A stretch of 64,000 nucleotides of DNA from Pohlia nutans (GCA_022496805.1 CM040089.1:37742372-37806371); one strand, 5' to 3'. Shown: positions 1 to 11,549, counted from the stretch's first letter. A program made the numbers and translations. The notes: generated by a model not told the origin, from the letters alone.

Positions 1-344
1 CACCCGAATTTGGAACTTTCTGAAACGGTCCAAAATGCAAAGTTCAATCTTAGATTGGTAAAATGGATTTCCAAGGCAGTCGTGTGTATGGAGGTGTTAG
101 CTCAAGGTGTGCAAAAAAATGAGATGTATAGCTCATTGTATGCAAAATTTACCGAGTTGCCCACATTTAGGTTATCACCTTTGCATGATTGAATCTTTCG
201 ATCTATACATCATGTACGTATGCAAATTACCATCCCATCTTTGTCACAAAGAGTAGAATCACCACAACAAATCTCAAAAATTCAAGATCAAAACTCATTC
301 CACCCTTGAGCTTGGAAAATCAGCCTTATTCCTTTAGGGGTTAA
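1..344 (-). mobile_element. TTAA element family A, copy A1 (cut by window edge)
   Basis: This is the distal part of a roughly 585-bp element, ending in CCTTTAGGGG followed by TTAA at 341-344. Its body matches A2 (9326-9913) and A3 (35022-35609), including the stretch around GCAAATTACCATCCCATCTTTG. The other end lies outside the window. A 60-codon reading frame at 10-192 lies wholly inside repeat sequence and also occurs, diverged, in A3, so it is not treated as a gene. Confidence 0.8.
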
Positions 345-925
345 CCGCCAAGTGCGGGCCCAATTAACCATATTTGGTCTCTAAAAAATTTCAGGTGGTT
401 ATGCTGCCCTGATGGTGAACTTTTTTAATCTTTTAATATATTTGTCTAAATAGATGTGAAAGTTAACTTGCTGAAATCCATCTTTGATTTTATTTTTTAT
501 TTTTTTTAAAAAGGATCTATTTCAAAGCAAAACTTGAATGTGTTTATATCCCAATGTCAATTTCGGGCAACCCTGAAAATTTAGCATAAAATGCACACTA
601 AATCGAATTTTTGAGGTTGACATACAAACAAAATTTGTAGATGATGACTTTTTCATGACATCCATACGGTTGGATTCAGTTGTAGTGTCACAATATGTTT
701 AAATTTGATTTTAAAAGGGAATTCTTGTTTTAATTATATGAATTACAAATTACTCATTATGTTGTGAATTTTGGAACGATTGGCCAAAAGTGCATACTGT
801 ACAACATTACATCATCATTTGCATAATGTGAAAAATTATAATTTATAATTCATATTTTTTTTTGCTCAAAAAGTGATATCAAGATGAATCTACCAACCTA
901 TGATAAAAATTACTTGAAAAACTCA
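345..925. repeat. AT-rich spacer with diverged repeat JJ, copy 1
   Basis: No gene is seen. The part at about 560-860 is a diverged inverted relative of about 24940-25210. Shared blocks include GGCCAAAAGTGCATA, a TGTACAACATT-like word and GATGACTTTTTCATGACAT. The ends and target duplication of this repeat could not be placed. Confidence 0.45.
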
Positions 926-1163
926 TGGGGTGCATTCTTTAAATCTTGGCATCACATGCGTTCATGACCCCTTTGATAATATCCCTTGTATATGTTAGAA
1001 TATTCTTATATTTGTTCATGTATATATGTTTACTGTAAATATACAACCCTATTTTCAACCCTAAATATGCTTCTTGCGTATATACATAGTATGGTAGTCT
1101 TCAAATTAATCCCCGTCTTGTGCACTCAAGTGATTCTTCATACACATAAAAGAGTGCATCCTC
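926..1163 (-). mobile_element. E-family element, E2-type subfamily, copy 1
   Basis: The ends are imperfect inverted repeats around GGGGTGCATTC and GAGTGCATCC. The interior, rich in TGTATATATGTTT and TTCAAATTAATCCCC, closely matches 56464-56766. The 8-bp target duplications seen in other E copies are not clear here. The 986-1192 reading frame runs through this repeat and is rejected as a gene. Confidence 0.65.
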
Positions 1164-1637
1164 CATGGGGAAGTCTTCACGGTCACTATTGAAGCATAAT
1201 GATTTTAACCAATCCTGGAAATGGATTTCAAGATGATACACTGAAATCACAATATATTGTGGGTGGATAATTTTTGAGGCCCGTAAATTCATCCATTTAA
1301 AGAAAATTTCATCCAATATGGATGAATTTTATCACAATACTTTGAATTTTTTATATATTAATAATGCTTCTTGTAAATATCGTGGGCCATAGTATATGGT
1401 GATTTTAGTGTAGTGATATAGTTGTATTTATGATGGATTTTCAAAGCTATTTCTTATAAATTCATTTGAAAGTTATTCAATCATTTGATTCCAAACTTAA
1501 CCGTACAAATATCTTTTAATAAGCATGTCTTACATATGCTCTTGAGAGTTGAAACCCAAATAAGTTATAGAAGCCTCAATTTATAATACATTTAGATTTT
1601 TTTCTACTTAGTAAGAAACACGTTGGGCACTTAGGGA
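1164..1637. other. Intergenic AT-rich DNA
   Basis: I see no gene, RNA or repeat that can be supported here. Confidence 0.5.
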
Positions 1638-1879
1638 TGAACCCGTATTGGACCAATGAGCCCAAATTGAGCCTTATGTATTTCATTTTAGCGATTTTGA
1701 GTAGGTCCCATGTGGACTTTTTTTTGTTCAAATTTATTTATTTATTGACCAACACATGCAATGTTCTTTACCAATTTTGGTGATATAAAATTTGGCCTCC
1801 TCTAAACTCTAGTTTTTACAATATGATCAATTGAATTTGACATTTTAAAACCATAAATCCTTGGTCCTTTAGGAGTTAA
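1638..1879 (-). mobile_element. TTAA element family F, copy F1
   Basis: This is a short (about 240 bp) element with ends GACCAATGAGCCCAAATTGA and CTTGGTCCTTTAGGAG before TTAA. The left TTAA has decayed to TGAA. It aligns over its length with F2 (17895-18142), F4 (50166-50406) and the split copy F3 (38633-39836). It has no coding capacity. Confidence 0.75.
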
Positions 1880-3213
1880 AACTTATTTAGAGAGTGGATC
1901 ACTTTATTACCCCACGAGTACAACTTGCTATATTAACTTCCAACGAATCACTTGTCTTCTAGTGAGCAAAAGTAAAAAAGAATCTTCATCATTTACTATT
2001 CAGCCTAATGATTGTAAAAGAAATAGTATTTTCCAGGGTTGCACAATCATAGCAAAAATTGGCTATTTGTCATAGCAAAGAGAATTATCTTGGCATGTTC
2101 ATGCATTAATTGCAAATTTTTATTCAAACAAAGTTGTCCTCGTCTATTTTGAAGAATTGGGGCGTTGCTCTAAAATGTGTATTTGATCATAAGATTCTTT
2201 AGCCCCTCTCTGGAACACCTTACCACTTTTTCTGAATCACTACAGCAGATACCCGAATCATGGCAAGTCCACGTCATCTTTAGCTAAAGATTGGGTGGTG
2301 AGACATTGTATTTAATGTTAAAGCTTCTACAGTACTACTATTGAAAATGGTGAACTCCACTAACTGCTAAAGAACCTTATGATACACTCATGTTCTGTAC
2401 TCCTTTTTTCCCGCAAAAAGACCATGATATCAACTTAAATTTTGTTCCAAAATAAAACCATGATTTTCAATTGTACTCATTTACTGCCTGTAATTAACCT
2501 TCGTGTGCGTTTGACAATTGCTTCAGGGCATTGTAGACAATCTGGCACCTTAATCCATAGATTTTGATCATACATGATCAAAATGTCATGGATTTTGTCA
2601 TGGATTTTGTCATGAAATTTGGTCACGTAGACATTGTATAGCAGTTAAAATAATCCCTTTGTACTCACTTAGTCCATGGAGTACTCACTTTGCATCACAG
2701 TCAACAAACTTCCTTTGTAATCATGGAATTAAGCTTGATCCATGAATTTCAGTAAAAACAACACTTCATCCATGAATTTCAGTGAAAACAAGGTCTTTTG
2801 TGGGACGAAAGGAGTATTCAATTTGGATGCATTGGATACATGTAAGGTATCCAAATACCAAAGGCATCTCCATCCATAGAAGGGAACTGCATCACCATCC
2901 ATGTATATACTGTGATGCTTTGACAATAAGAAATATTATAGTTGTGCAGTCATATCAATCCATCCAACAATGGCACACCACAATCTGTCTTTCAACACTA
3001 TAGTGATGAAAATCAACACTACGTACAATAAGTCAATGTTGGTAAAGAAATCCAAGAATGGAAAGAAGAAAAAAATAAAAATAAAAAGCATTTGGTGCCA
3101 ATGCTATAAATTGAAATGTTTGGTGTTGCACTGAATGATAAGGTATAGGAACCTTATTCTATTTTCACCCCGTTTATGTTTTATAAAAGGTGCCACTGCA
3201 ATGTTCTTAACCC
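1880..3213. other. Intergenic DNA with two micro-tandem repeats
   Basis: There is no supported gene. A short tandem repeat of TGTCATGGATTT-like units lies at about 2585-2625. A 28-bp unit beginning ATCCATGAATTTCAGT is duplicated at about 2738-2793. Short reading frames on both strands at 2729-3003 span this duplication and show no family resemblance. Confidence 0.5.
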
Positions 3214-3801
3214 TTAACCCCTAAACGTCAGAGCGTCCAGAAACTGGACGACTAACGGATTCAAACCTTTCTCACGTTCTCATCAATGCTTGGATGAAAG
3301 TCATCCAATCTTTTGAAGATTCTTCATCAAGTTGTTGTCCTATCTAATGGTTGGATTTAGTCATACTTGATTACATATTTTTCTAAAATTACAAATGTAG
3401 AAGTATGTCAAGTCGTTGACCGAGCCAAAATTGCATTGACTGTAGTTCAAAAGTGGCCTTGCAAAAATGAGGTCATAGATTTAAGAAACAAAAAAAATTC
3501 AAAGAATCACCACATTTAAGAGTATCTCATTTCAAATTCATTCCAACAAATTTTACTCAAAAAATGTTAAAATTTTGTTTGTAATTGAATTTAGAAGGAA
3601 TTTTTAATTTTAACTTTCAAATTTTATCATTAAATATTGGTGATAGTATTAGTGAATCGAACCGTACGGATGAAATCTAAAATTCAAAATCTAGAACTTT
3701 CATTTGTATATCAATTCCAAAATATTCTTCTAAATAGTAGTTTATAATGATTTTTCTCAAATTGTCGATTCCAGGGACACCCTGGTACGTTTAGGGGTCA
3801 A
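3214..3801 (-). mobile_element. TTAA element family C, copy C1 (uninterrupted)
   Basis: The left end is TTAA then CCCCTAAACGTC. The right end is GTACGTTTAGGGG followed by TCAA, a decayed TTAA shared with B1. C1 aligns end to end with the two parts of C2 (36183-37690). It keeps the uninterrupted sequence ACATTTAAGAGTATCTC exactly where D sits in C2, so it serves as the empty site that shows TTAA duplication. Confidence 0.85.
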
Positions 3802-4366
3802 CTGCCTGAGTGTCCATTTTTTGGACGATGTACAGATTTCATCCATAATTTCTCATTCGTCTAGCACTTTTTGTAGTGTGGAATTTTTAGTGTAGATTCT
3901 ATGGAAAGTTAGCTTCATGCACATGTGATCCGATTAGAAAGGGGATGATTTGTGAAATTTTTATGCCTCATTTCATGTTGTAGTGATTCACCCAAAATTT
4001 TGAAGATTTTAGTGTAAAAGTGCTCTTGAAAAAGTCAACTCATAAAATTAAGCAACCAAAAAATCTCCAAAAATCACTACACTTAGAGTATTACATTTCA
4101 ACCAATCACAAAAAAATTCATCCATAGATTGTCAATATCTTATTCGTAATTGAATCACAAAATAATTTTAAATTTCATGTTTCAAATTTTATACAAAATT
4201 ATTGGTAATAGCAATCATAGATCTAACCCTATGGATAGAATCAAAAATTCATAATGTACACTTTTATTCATATATCAAGTTCAAAATATCCCTCTAGGTT
4301 GCATTTTATAATACGTCTTTGCAAAACGGCCGAATTTGGAGAGGGCTCTAGGCATTTAGGGGTTAA
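3798..4366 (-). mobile_element. TTAA element family B, copy B1
   Basis: It joins C1 directly at TCAA and ends with GGCATTTAGGGG before TTAA at 4363-4366. About 570 bp align with the seven other B copies, including the conserved block GTCCATTTTTTGGACGATGT near one end and CTACACTTAGAGTATTACAT in the interior. It has no reading frame of note. Confidence 0.85.
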
Positions 4367-5042
4367 ACCTTTCATATACATTTGTAAATTGTAAATCCAC
4401 ATACAATGTATATGCACTCACCAATCAATTTTTTGTTTTTGGGTCATGTTTAGGCACTCTGCATGATCTCATTTACATGAATTTAGAGGGTCAGATATAC
4501 ATATCAACCTTGGGAGGTAGACCTTTCATTAACATATTATACCATGTGGGTGCACAATACATGTATTTATTGAGATTTAGAGTTATAATATATATTTACA
4601 ACTAGGATATTGTTTTTCTTAACAATGTAGATATACTATGCACCATTTATCATGAGACATTGGTAATAAATTTACAATAAGGGCATATACTCATCGAGTT
4701 GGCATCAAAAATTGAGTGCCTCAATGTGGATAATGGTAAACCTAGAGACGATAATTGCATTAGTAATAATAACACCCCTGGTAGAAACTAGCTTGTATGA
4801 AATAGATGAAAGAGTCTTCAAAGACATTCTTAAGGAGTAATGCAGTATATTGGACTATTTTGAAATAACTATTGAAAGCCTTTTTTTAATGTCTTTTTTT
4901 CTCTTGTATACATAACATATGGTATTACTTATTTGTTTTCTTTTGGAATAGTATATATACCTCTTTCCATTTTCTAACTATACAAATGTATGTATAATCT
5001 TTCTTTTTTCCTCTTGAAAAAATTAATATTGGGGTATTAATT
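4367..5042. other. Intergenic AT-rich DNA
   Basis: No gene or clear repeat boundary is seen. Confidence 0.5.
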
Positions 5043-5775
5043 TTAACCCTAAAGGTCTTCACATGTTTTGTAAAAGTCAAGGCACTACAATTTGCATACT
5101 TGAAATATCACTTTGTGTGATTTACAATTTTTCATAGATAGTCATCAACATCATGGAGGTATGACAAAAATTTCAACATGATTGGAAGCAATTTTAAATA
5201 TTTACAAAATTTATAATGTAAACAAGATAAAAATTCAAAGTAAATACATATTTATCAAATTCAATATCTAAAATTGTATTTAAGGTCAATAAAAGTTATG
5301 TTTACAAGTAGTTAAAAAATGAAAGTGAAGAAATTAAAAGAGATGCATGATTGGAGCATCCTTAGAAGGTCCTTTGTATTTTGGAAACTCAAATTTCAGA
5401 TTTCTCAACGGTGTTAAATCTTCAAATGAAGTCAATTATTCAAATTCAACGGTCAAAAGATGTGTCATAACTTAACTTAAACATCTAATGAAAACACCAA
5501 CTCCAACAAAGCTAAAACACTTGATATTTTGAGCCTTTGACCAAAACTCAAGCATAATATGGTTGATTATTGTAGCACAGTAGTACCTTTGGCGGAAAAT
5601 AATTATAAATATAGATGCAAAATTTTAGAAAACATATTTTTTTTAAAAAGAAATTTTAAGGAGATTTTTTTTATAAAGAATACTCGTTTTTGGCAAAATC
5701 TTCTTTATATATATATATATTTGGCACAAAAGTGCCAAAGGTACTACTTGGCTACGGTAGGCACTTAGGGATTAA
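5043..5775. mobile_element. Candidate TTAA element P (single copy here)
   Basis: It begins TTAA then CCCTAAAGGTCTTC and ends GGCACTTAGGGA then TTAA, which fits the end pattern of the other TTAA families. The inner right part (about 5560-5770) has an inverted pair, AGTAGTACCTTTGGC and GCCAAAGGTACTACT, that resembles the ends of family Z and may be a second element inside P. There is no second P copy in the window, so the call rests on the ends alone. Confidence 0.5.
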
Positions 5776-5980
5776 GGTGATGCACACACTTAGTATAGAC
5801 TTTTAACAAAAGGTGCATCCCGGGGTATCCACTCAAGTTTGCTCTTTTTGTATTTTAAAATTAAACCAATGATGATTATTATTTTTAAACAAATTCTTTT
5901 ATGAAAGTTAATCATTTCCAACTTCCTACTCTCCTTAAAAAATATAGATTTATTACATTAGATTTGATGGTAAAAAATAC

Positions 5981-6509
5981 TTAACTTCTAAAAACCCGAG
6001 GGGGTAACGCCAAAACTTAGATGTGGTATAAAATGTTATTTCTGCAACTTTAATGAAGTTTGGTCCAAAAGAGAAAATGAGAAGCATGATGTTTAGTACT
6101 TATCTATATGGTCAAAATTTCAAAATATGTTTTAAATACTCTTTTAATGAATTTAAAAGCATTTATCATTGAATATTCACCCAAAAAAATTAGGATTTGA
6201 AATCTGATATGATTGGTTAAAACTAGCCACATTCTATTCTAAAATTTTAAAAAGAACTTTTTTCAAAGGAGAGAACATCAACACTTTCCTCAAATAGTAA
6301 ATTTTATAACATTAGAACAATATTGAGGTCTTTGGCTTTGAAAAAAAAAATCTCGGTGGAGTTTAACTCGGATTGACAATATTCAAATTAGATTGGTAAG
6401 TAGACTTGATTCCTATTTTATTTGATTTTATATAATGTTTTTCATCCCAAGCAGCCTGTAAACAAAGGCAACAACCATAAAATAGTCATTTGGTCACTTA
6501 GGGGGCTAA
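5981..6509 (+). mobile_element. TTAA element family Q, copy Q1
   Basis: It starts at TTAA (5981-5984) with a decayed CTTCTAAAAA end and finishes TCACTTAGGGGG before CTAA, a decayed TTAA. The interior matches Q2 (18487-19029), for example GAAAATGAGAAGCATGATGTT and GAACAATATTGAGGTC. It is clearly older than the B copies, judging by end decay. Confidence 0.7.
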
Positions 6510-7690
6510 GGGGTTGGAATAAGGTCCCTCTAACTTAGTTTTCCAATTTTGTAGCAATTTTTAGTATACTGTCATTTTGCTCACACTTGTCTATGCCGTA
6601 ATTGGACTTCTTTAATTTTAGTGAAGTCATGATTATTGGCTAATCCTACTCTTAGTCATTAGGTATATTTCAATTTAGTTTATGTACCTTCACATGTACT
6701 AATATGAAGTTATGAACATAGTATTAGAGCATCTCTATGGACAGGGTCAATTACATACTAATTGGACTTTAGAGACAAAGTTGAGGTAATGGGTACTACT
6801 CACAATTCACCAATAGAGAAGTAGTGCAAAATTGGACCACCATTTATTAATTCAACATCAAATATTTCATCCTTTATTGTTGGTGACAACTGACAAATGA
6901 ATCAATTTCCTCATTTAGGTTCCATTTTCTTTTATGTTTGGTATGCATGCTACACAGCTTGATGTATCATGTGGGACATACTAAAGTGAAATTCCCCAGG
7001 TGAAATTCCAATCATAACTTCATTCTTACACTACATGTGCTAATTTCTCGGCTAATTGATTAGAAGAAAGCAGTTCCACATGTGTAATTACGTGTGCATA
7101 GGCTCTATAATGTAATCTTATCCACTTGTTTTCTTATTGTGTAGGCCCCCTACTCCCAATGTTGAAGCCATTTATACTAACACATAAAAATGACATATGT
7201 GAAAAATTTCACCTTGTAATATTGTATTATTGCAATGACAAGGTTTGTGCATCCATAATAACCCTCAACACAAAAGCAATTTTTACATTTGGACCCAAAA
7301 GCGACACTAAAACTAAACATTGATTGCACAATCAAAACATGAGAGCCATGGTCAATTTTAGGTGAACCTATAGACAAAATTTTGAAAATTTTATAACCTA
7401 ATATTCCTTTTTTTAGCATATGTGTCACAAGATAATAGGCTATTCACTAATTCATAACCAAATTTGTTCCTTTGGACCACTAGATCAACCAGAAAACTGA
7501 AATTGGACAGTCTTGATCAAAAAATGGTACATAAGGTTATGTCCCATAATTGAATCAAGATTGCCGTCCTTCACCAATTATGTAATCCATAACTTGTTCA
7601 TACAACTGAGTTCGTTGAAAACAAAAAGCTTTTGTTGTTGAGTCTATGTGGAGTCTTTGAGCCAATATTATCTATTTCTAACACGGATTG
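6510..7690. other. Intergenic DNA
   Basis: There is no supported gene. A lone TTAGAGCATCTCTATGG at about 6725 resembles a Tourist-type end, but no partner end was found. Overlapping short reading frames on both strands at 7126-7428 show no recognisable domain. Confidence 0.5.
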
Positions 7691-7945
7691 CACATGAATA
7701 ATCCTTTGGTCCCTTCATGAATAGTCCTTTAGGTTTGGGGGGGCGTATGGGAACTCTCTTCTAGCATCGGGGAGGTCACGAGATCCACTCCCATGGGCGG
7801 TGCATGGCCTTGCTTTAAATAATTCTCCAACTCCCCATAGACTAGTTTTGCAGTGTTTTTTGAACTGAAAGCGAGTCCAAGGTTTTTTTCCACTTTGAGA
7901 CACTCTTTTCGGTTAACTCTAATATCCAAATAATGCATGCTAAAG
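7691..7945 (+). repeat. Dispersed repeat EE, copy 1
   Basis: About 250 bp match 34600-34858 at perhaps 80 percent by eye. Shared blocks include AGTCCTTTAGG, GGGAACTCTCTT, GGGGAGGTCACGAG, AAACTAGTTTTG and CCACTTTGAGACA. The GGTCACGAG-TTCC stretch is faintly like a polymerase III B box, but no matching A box at normal spacing was found, so a tRNA-derived SINE is not claimed. Confidence 0.6.
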
Positions 7946-8071
7946 TGTGTGGAAATCCTCTTTCACTAACCAATAAGCCCCCAATAACAAATATGCTCAG
8001 CTTCAATTAATGACACATAGCAACTCAAAGGGTGGAGTTGCTATTACATCCCCGACTCTAAATTCCCCCCA

Positions 8072-8272
8072 GACGTTAATGCAAGCACTATTCACCCATC
8101 GGCCCCATTTTCTAAAATTTCCATTTTGGGCATTCTAGGGTCTTTTTTTTGCAAATTTGGGGCCTACGGTCCAAATTTGGTCTAGGGGGACTCTGGGAAT
8201 TTAAAATAAAGTGGGCCCCGGGCCCCTACATGTATAAAATAGGGGGAGATTTTGTTCTCTTGCATTAACGTC
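8072..8272. mobile_element. Miniature inverted-repeat element DD
   Basis: Fourteen-base exact terminal inverted repeats, GACGTTAATGCAAG and CTTGCATTAACGTC, bound 201 bp. The interior is more GC-rich than its surroundings (GGGGCCTACGG, GGGCCCCGGGCCCC). No convincing target duplication and no second copy are present in this window. Confidence 0.55.
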
Positions 8273-8280
8273 CACCGTTT

Positions 8281-8304
8281 GGGGGGGGGGGGGGGGGGGG
8301 GGGG
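8281..8304 (+). repeat. G homopolymer
   Basis: An uninterrupted run of about 24 G residues lies between DD and X1. It could form quadruplex structure, and its exact length is uncertain in most sequencing data. Confidence 0.9.
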
Positions 8305-8321
8305 TAGAGTCTTTCCTATAA

Positions 8322-8429
8322 CACTAGTAAAAAAGGTGGGGCTCCCCAGGCAAAATCGCTATGCATGCATGGAATTGGGCACTACTTGCCTGAGCATCTC
8401 CCTCGACAGTGCCACCTTTTCTACTAGCG
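8322..8429 (+). mobile_element. CACTA-like miniature element X1
   Basis: The ends are CACTAGTAAAAAAGGTGG and CCACCTTTTCTACTAGCG, an imperfect inverted pair. The interior contains CAAAATCGCTATGCATGCAT and CACTACTTGCCTG, shared with X2 and X3. At 108 bp it is shorter than the other two (120 bp each). A matching 3-bp target duplication is not visible. Confidence 0.7.
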
Positions 8430-8465
8430 TTAGATGTGTTGTTTTAGCAAAGACGGCTTGGCAAT

Positions 8466-8647
8466 TGTGGCCGGCCACCCGGTCCCCGGGTGCCTGGCCC
8501 TTTGCTTATTTTTCCTTTTGTTTGGTTGGTTGGTCCTAGGTCCTGGTCGGTCCTTGGTCCGTCCCCGCAGGCCGATTCCGGCTGGGGTGGTCTTGTATTC
8601 TTTTTCTTGCAATGGAATTCGTTCTATTTGTGTAAGAAAAAAAAAAG
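8466..8647 (+). mobile_element. Retroposon with A-rich tail, probably a 5'-truncated LINE or SINE
   Basis: The element is bracketed by an exact 16-bp direct repeat, AAGACGGCTTGGCAAT, at 8450-8465 and 8648-8663. It ends in an A-rich tail (GTAAG then A residues). Its 3' part reads TTGTATTCTTTTTCTTGCAA then TGGAATTCGTTC, resembling the T-rich 3' ends of plant LINEs. Long target duplications plus an A tail are the signature of target-primed reverse transcription. Its GC content is well above the surroundings. Short reading frames at 8430-8769 combine this element with flanking DNA and are not genes. Confidence 0.85.
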
Positions 8648-8663
8648 AAGACGGCTTGGCAAT

Positions 8664-9325
8664 GACTTGCGTTGGGAGTTGGGCAGGAAGCCAGGCATGG
8701 CAGAGAGCCCCTGTTTATAAATTGTACACTGAGACTGAAGCATGCAGAGGAGTGCATAGAAGAGCGTGAAATGGAGTGGACCTTGGGAGAGTCAAGTATG
8801 CAGACACAGTGGCAGAGCACACTCACAGAGAACTGAAGGAGACAAGCAGACAGAGAGGCCACTGCACTGCCAGGGTTAAGTTCATAGGTCAACTCTCACT
8901 AGGTTTAGCAGTAGTAGTAATGGGAAAAGCCATTAGTGATTAGCCTCTAATCGTGCACCTAACATGGGGTTTTGCAGTTTCCCTCCGTCCTCTTAACGTG
9001 CGCATAATGATGAGGAGGGAGCCGTTCATTTTAGCAGTCAACATGAAATTAGGTCCAGGAAAGTGGTAGGAACTTTCCCCCCCAAGCCACTAATTAGAGA
9101 GTGTCTAGGCTACTTAGCCTAGTGGCCCTAATTTTACACTAAAACCCGCCTCTGCAAAACTGTGTGTAACTGAAAATACACTATATAAAGGTCAACTGGC
9201 TTCCACCTTCCCTCTCAATCTCTGTCCGACCAAGAACATTACAACTGCTCATCGTATTAAATCGAGGAAGTTTACTATTCATTGCAACACCCCAATTGGG
9301 ATTCAGGTTTGAAAATTCGGTATTT
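8664..9325 (+). promoter_or_regulatory. Single-copy stretch with TATA-box-like motif
   Basis: This is a less repetitive stretch. ACTATATAAAGG at about 9180-9191 is followed some 15-35 bp later by pyrimidine-rich CTTCCCTCTCAATCTCTG, the arrangement seen at many plant transcription starts. No reading frame follows, because element A2 begins at 9326. If this is a promoter, it has lost its gene or drives an unseen transcript. Confidence 0.3.
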
Positions 9326-9913
9326 TTAACCCTGAAAGGACCAAGGTTGATTTTTCAAGTTCGGTCAGCTCAGTGTGGAATGAGTATCGATCCTCAATTT
9401 TTGAGATTTTTTTGTGGTGATTCTACTTTTTGTAACGAAAATGGGATGGTAATTTGCGTACGTAGGTGATGTATAGATCAAAAGATACAATCATGCAAAG
9501 GTGAAAAACCTAACTGCGGGCAGCTCCTGAAATTTTTCATACAATGAGCTATGCATATGAATTTTGGTATACAATGAGCTAACACCCCATATACACAAAC
9601 TGCCAAAATTCATTTTACCAAATTTGAGACTAAAATTTGCATTTTGGGCAATTTCAAAAAGTTTCAAACTTGGAGCAGCGGACCAAAAAAAAAGTGCAAC
9701 CAACTTTGTAGCTTGTAAACTTACTATTGAGGAACCCTGAACGGTTGAAAATTTATGGGTGCTAATAAATTCAAGTTGATTGAAATATCCTACGATTGGA
9801 TTGGTCAAAAAGGTTTTAGATCAAAAACTATTTGCCTTTCTATGAGAAGGGGTACTTTTAGGCATCTTTGGAGTGTTTGGAGAGAAACATAGTTGTGGTC
9901 CTTTAGGGGTTAA
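9326..9913 (+). mobile_element. TTAA element family A, copy A2 (full length)
   Basis: TTAA at both ends (9326-9329 and 9910-9913) with ends CCCTGAAAGGACCAAGG and GTGGTCCTTTAGGGG bounds about 580 bp. It matches A3 in inverted orientation and A1 in part. A 105-codon minus-strand frame at 9491-9808 lies inside the element and has no recognisable domain. Confidence 0.85.
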
Positions 9914-10120
9914 TCAAACCTCATCCAACTTCCGTCCGACAGAGGGTTGTTTCTTGAAAATTTTGTCTTGCATTGATTTCTCAAATCTCTTTATAATAGA
10001 GTGCCTAAAAGCGGAAACTCACTTTAGACTCGTTTTTGGTTTCAAAAGACTACAAATTTTCAATATTGGGGTGCAAACACATCGTAGAAGTTGTACAAAA
10101 GTGGATTTGTTTTTGGTTAA

Positions 10121-10259
10121 GGGCCTCTTTACACTAGAGGCGAGAAGCTGTGAGGAGAGAAATTTCAACCAATGAGAGGCTTAGAAACCAAGAAGACCGA
10201 TTTCTCATTGGTTGAAATTTCTCTCCTCACGGCTTCTTGCCTCTAGTGTAAAGAGGCCC
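10121..10259. mobile_element. Tourist-like hairpin element V1
   Basis: This is a 139-bp near-palindrome beginning GGGCCTCTTTACACTAGAGG and ending with its complement. It is flanked by TAA at 10118-10120 and 10260-10262. Both the 3-bp TAA duplication and the GGGCC end fit PIF/Harbinger (Tourist) miniature elements. V2 at 44693-44831 has the same length. Confidence 0.85.
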
Positions 10260-10262
10260 TAA

Positions 10263-10769
10263 CTCTAATGACTCTTTCTACAACGACATTCTAAAATATC
10301 ATGTGCGGTTGGAAGCACATTTATGAAATTGATTTTTTGTTAGCCTAGGTTATGGAAATATGGAATAGAATAGTAAATAGTAATTGTTAGTGAATGGTAT
10401 ACTAAGGAAGTTCTTTTGGTGGAAAAGATTAAGTTAGTGGAACACAAATAGCAAGGACAAGCTTGAATGTTGTGAATTATATGTTTTTGTGGTTTTTTTA
10501 TTTTTTTTTATTTTTTTTATTTAGCAATTGATAGATGTTGTGATTTTCTAGAAAAGAAGAGAGAGAAACTCTAACTGGAAGGGTCATTGTGAAAAGGGAG
10601 ATTTTGCTGGAGGAAGTGCTATTAACTTGACCACCAAGTCCAAGATGGCGCGTGCTACAATTGATGTCTTTTTTCGAGGGTAAACTCTATGATCGCAAAA
10701 ACTAAAAGTAGCCAATAGCAAGTAAAACAAAAGATGCTTATTGAGGAGGAATCGACCACAATAAACTAG
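10263..10769. other. Intergenic DNA
   Basis: No supported gene is seen. A T-rich stretch with interspersed A lies at about 10490-10520. Confidence 0.5.
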
Positions 10770-11035
10770 CGTTTTGCTTTTCTCCGCACCACCAGTGACA
10801 AAGTGAAAAGCCATGAAAAGCTAGGTTGCTTCACATGATGGTCTTATAGTCATGGAAAAACCATTCAAGAATGTGAAAGGTTAGGTTACATCATAGAAAA
10901 CCCTACTCTAGAATTATCGACTTTTGATGGCTCGCGGCTCGCCGGCTCACAAGTAGAACCTATAGTCACCAAGACCCAATTTGAAATAATTTACTAAACC
11001 AACTACGACCTAAGGTCGTCACTGGAATTACAATC
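10770..11035 (+). repeat. Repeat J, copy 1 (left of a direct pair)
   Basis: About 265 bp recur in the same orientation at 11845-12135, sharing TTTCTCCGCACCACCA, GATGTGAAAGG-like, AAAACCCTAC, GGCTCGCGG and ACGGTCGTCACT-like blocks. A partial inverted copy is at 26945-27115. Two direct copies with about 810 bp between them recall a short terminally repeated retroelement, but no primer-binding site or TG/CA ends were found. Confidence 0.55.
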
Positions 11036-11549
11036 TGACATTTGCAAACATTAAATGCAACTACAATTCACCTTGGATAAATGTTGCTTGTATAAATGTT
11101 AAAATCATCATGTTTGTCAAGAAATATTTATTTCCTATGTATTGTTAAATAAAAATGTTAAAGATGTAAACACAATTCTACTCCTTTCATTGTTATTTTG
11201 ACACTCACAAAAGTTAATTGATGAACTAAATCAACTACATCTACGTTTAACATGAATTGAATAACAAAAATAGAAAAAAATTGCTTTGAATGTTGGTTGT
11301 TGTTATATGTTCAATCTTTCCAAAATAAAAATCCATGAATATTTAGTACACGAATGGTTTGTGCAAATCATTGTTTTATAGTGAACAATTTGTTATGAAT
11401 TTATACATTTTATATACTAAAAAACTAACTTTTCTAAATTTTTTTAACACTAACACACTACAATAATTAGAAAATCTATACTCCTTGAGGTATATAATTT
11501 ATTGAAAGTGGATTGTATAATAAGTGCATCTATAAAAATAATGAAAATA

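Noticed and set aside
7691..7945. tRNA-derived SINE (B-box-like GGTCACGAGTTCC-type word)
   Set aside because: There is no A box at suitable spacing, no tail and no flanking duplication around either copy.
8430..8892. Overlapping open frames on both strands, up to 118 codons
   Set aside because: They mix the retroposon at 8466-8647 with flanking DNA, show no domain, and overlap one another on both strands.
9491..9808. 105-codon minus-strand frame inside A2
   Set aside because: The same region in A1 and A3 is disrupted or diverged, so there is no sign of coding constraint.
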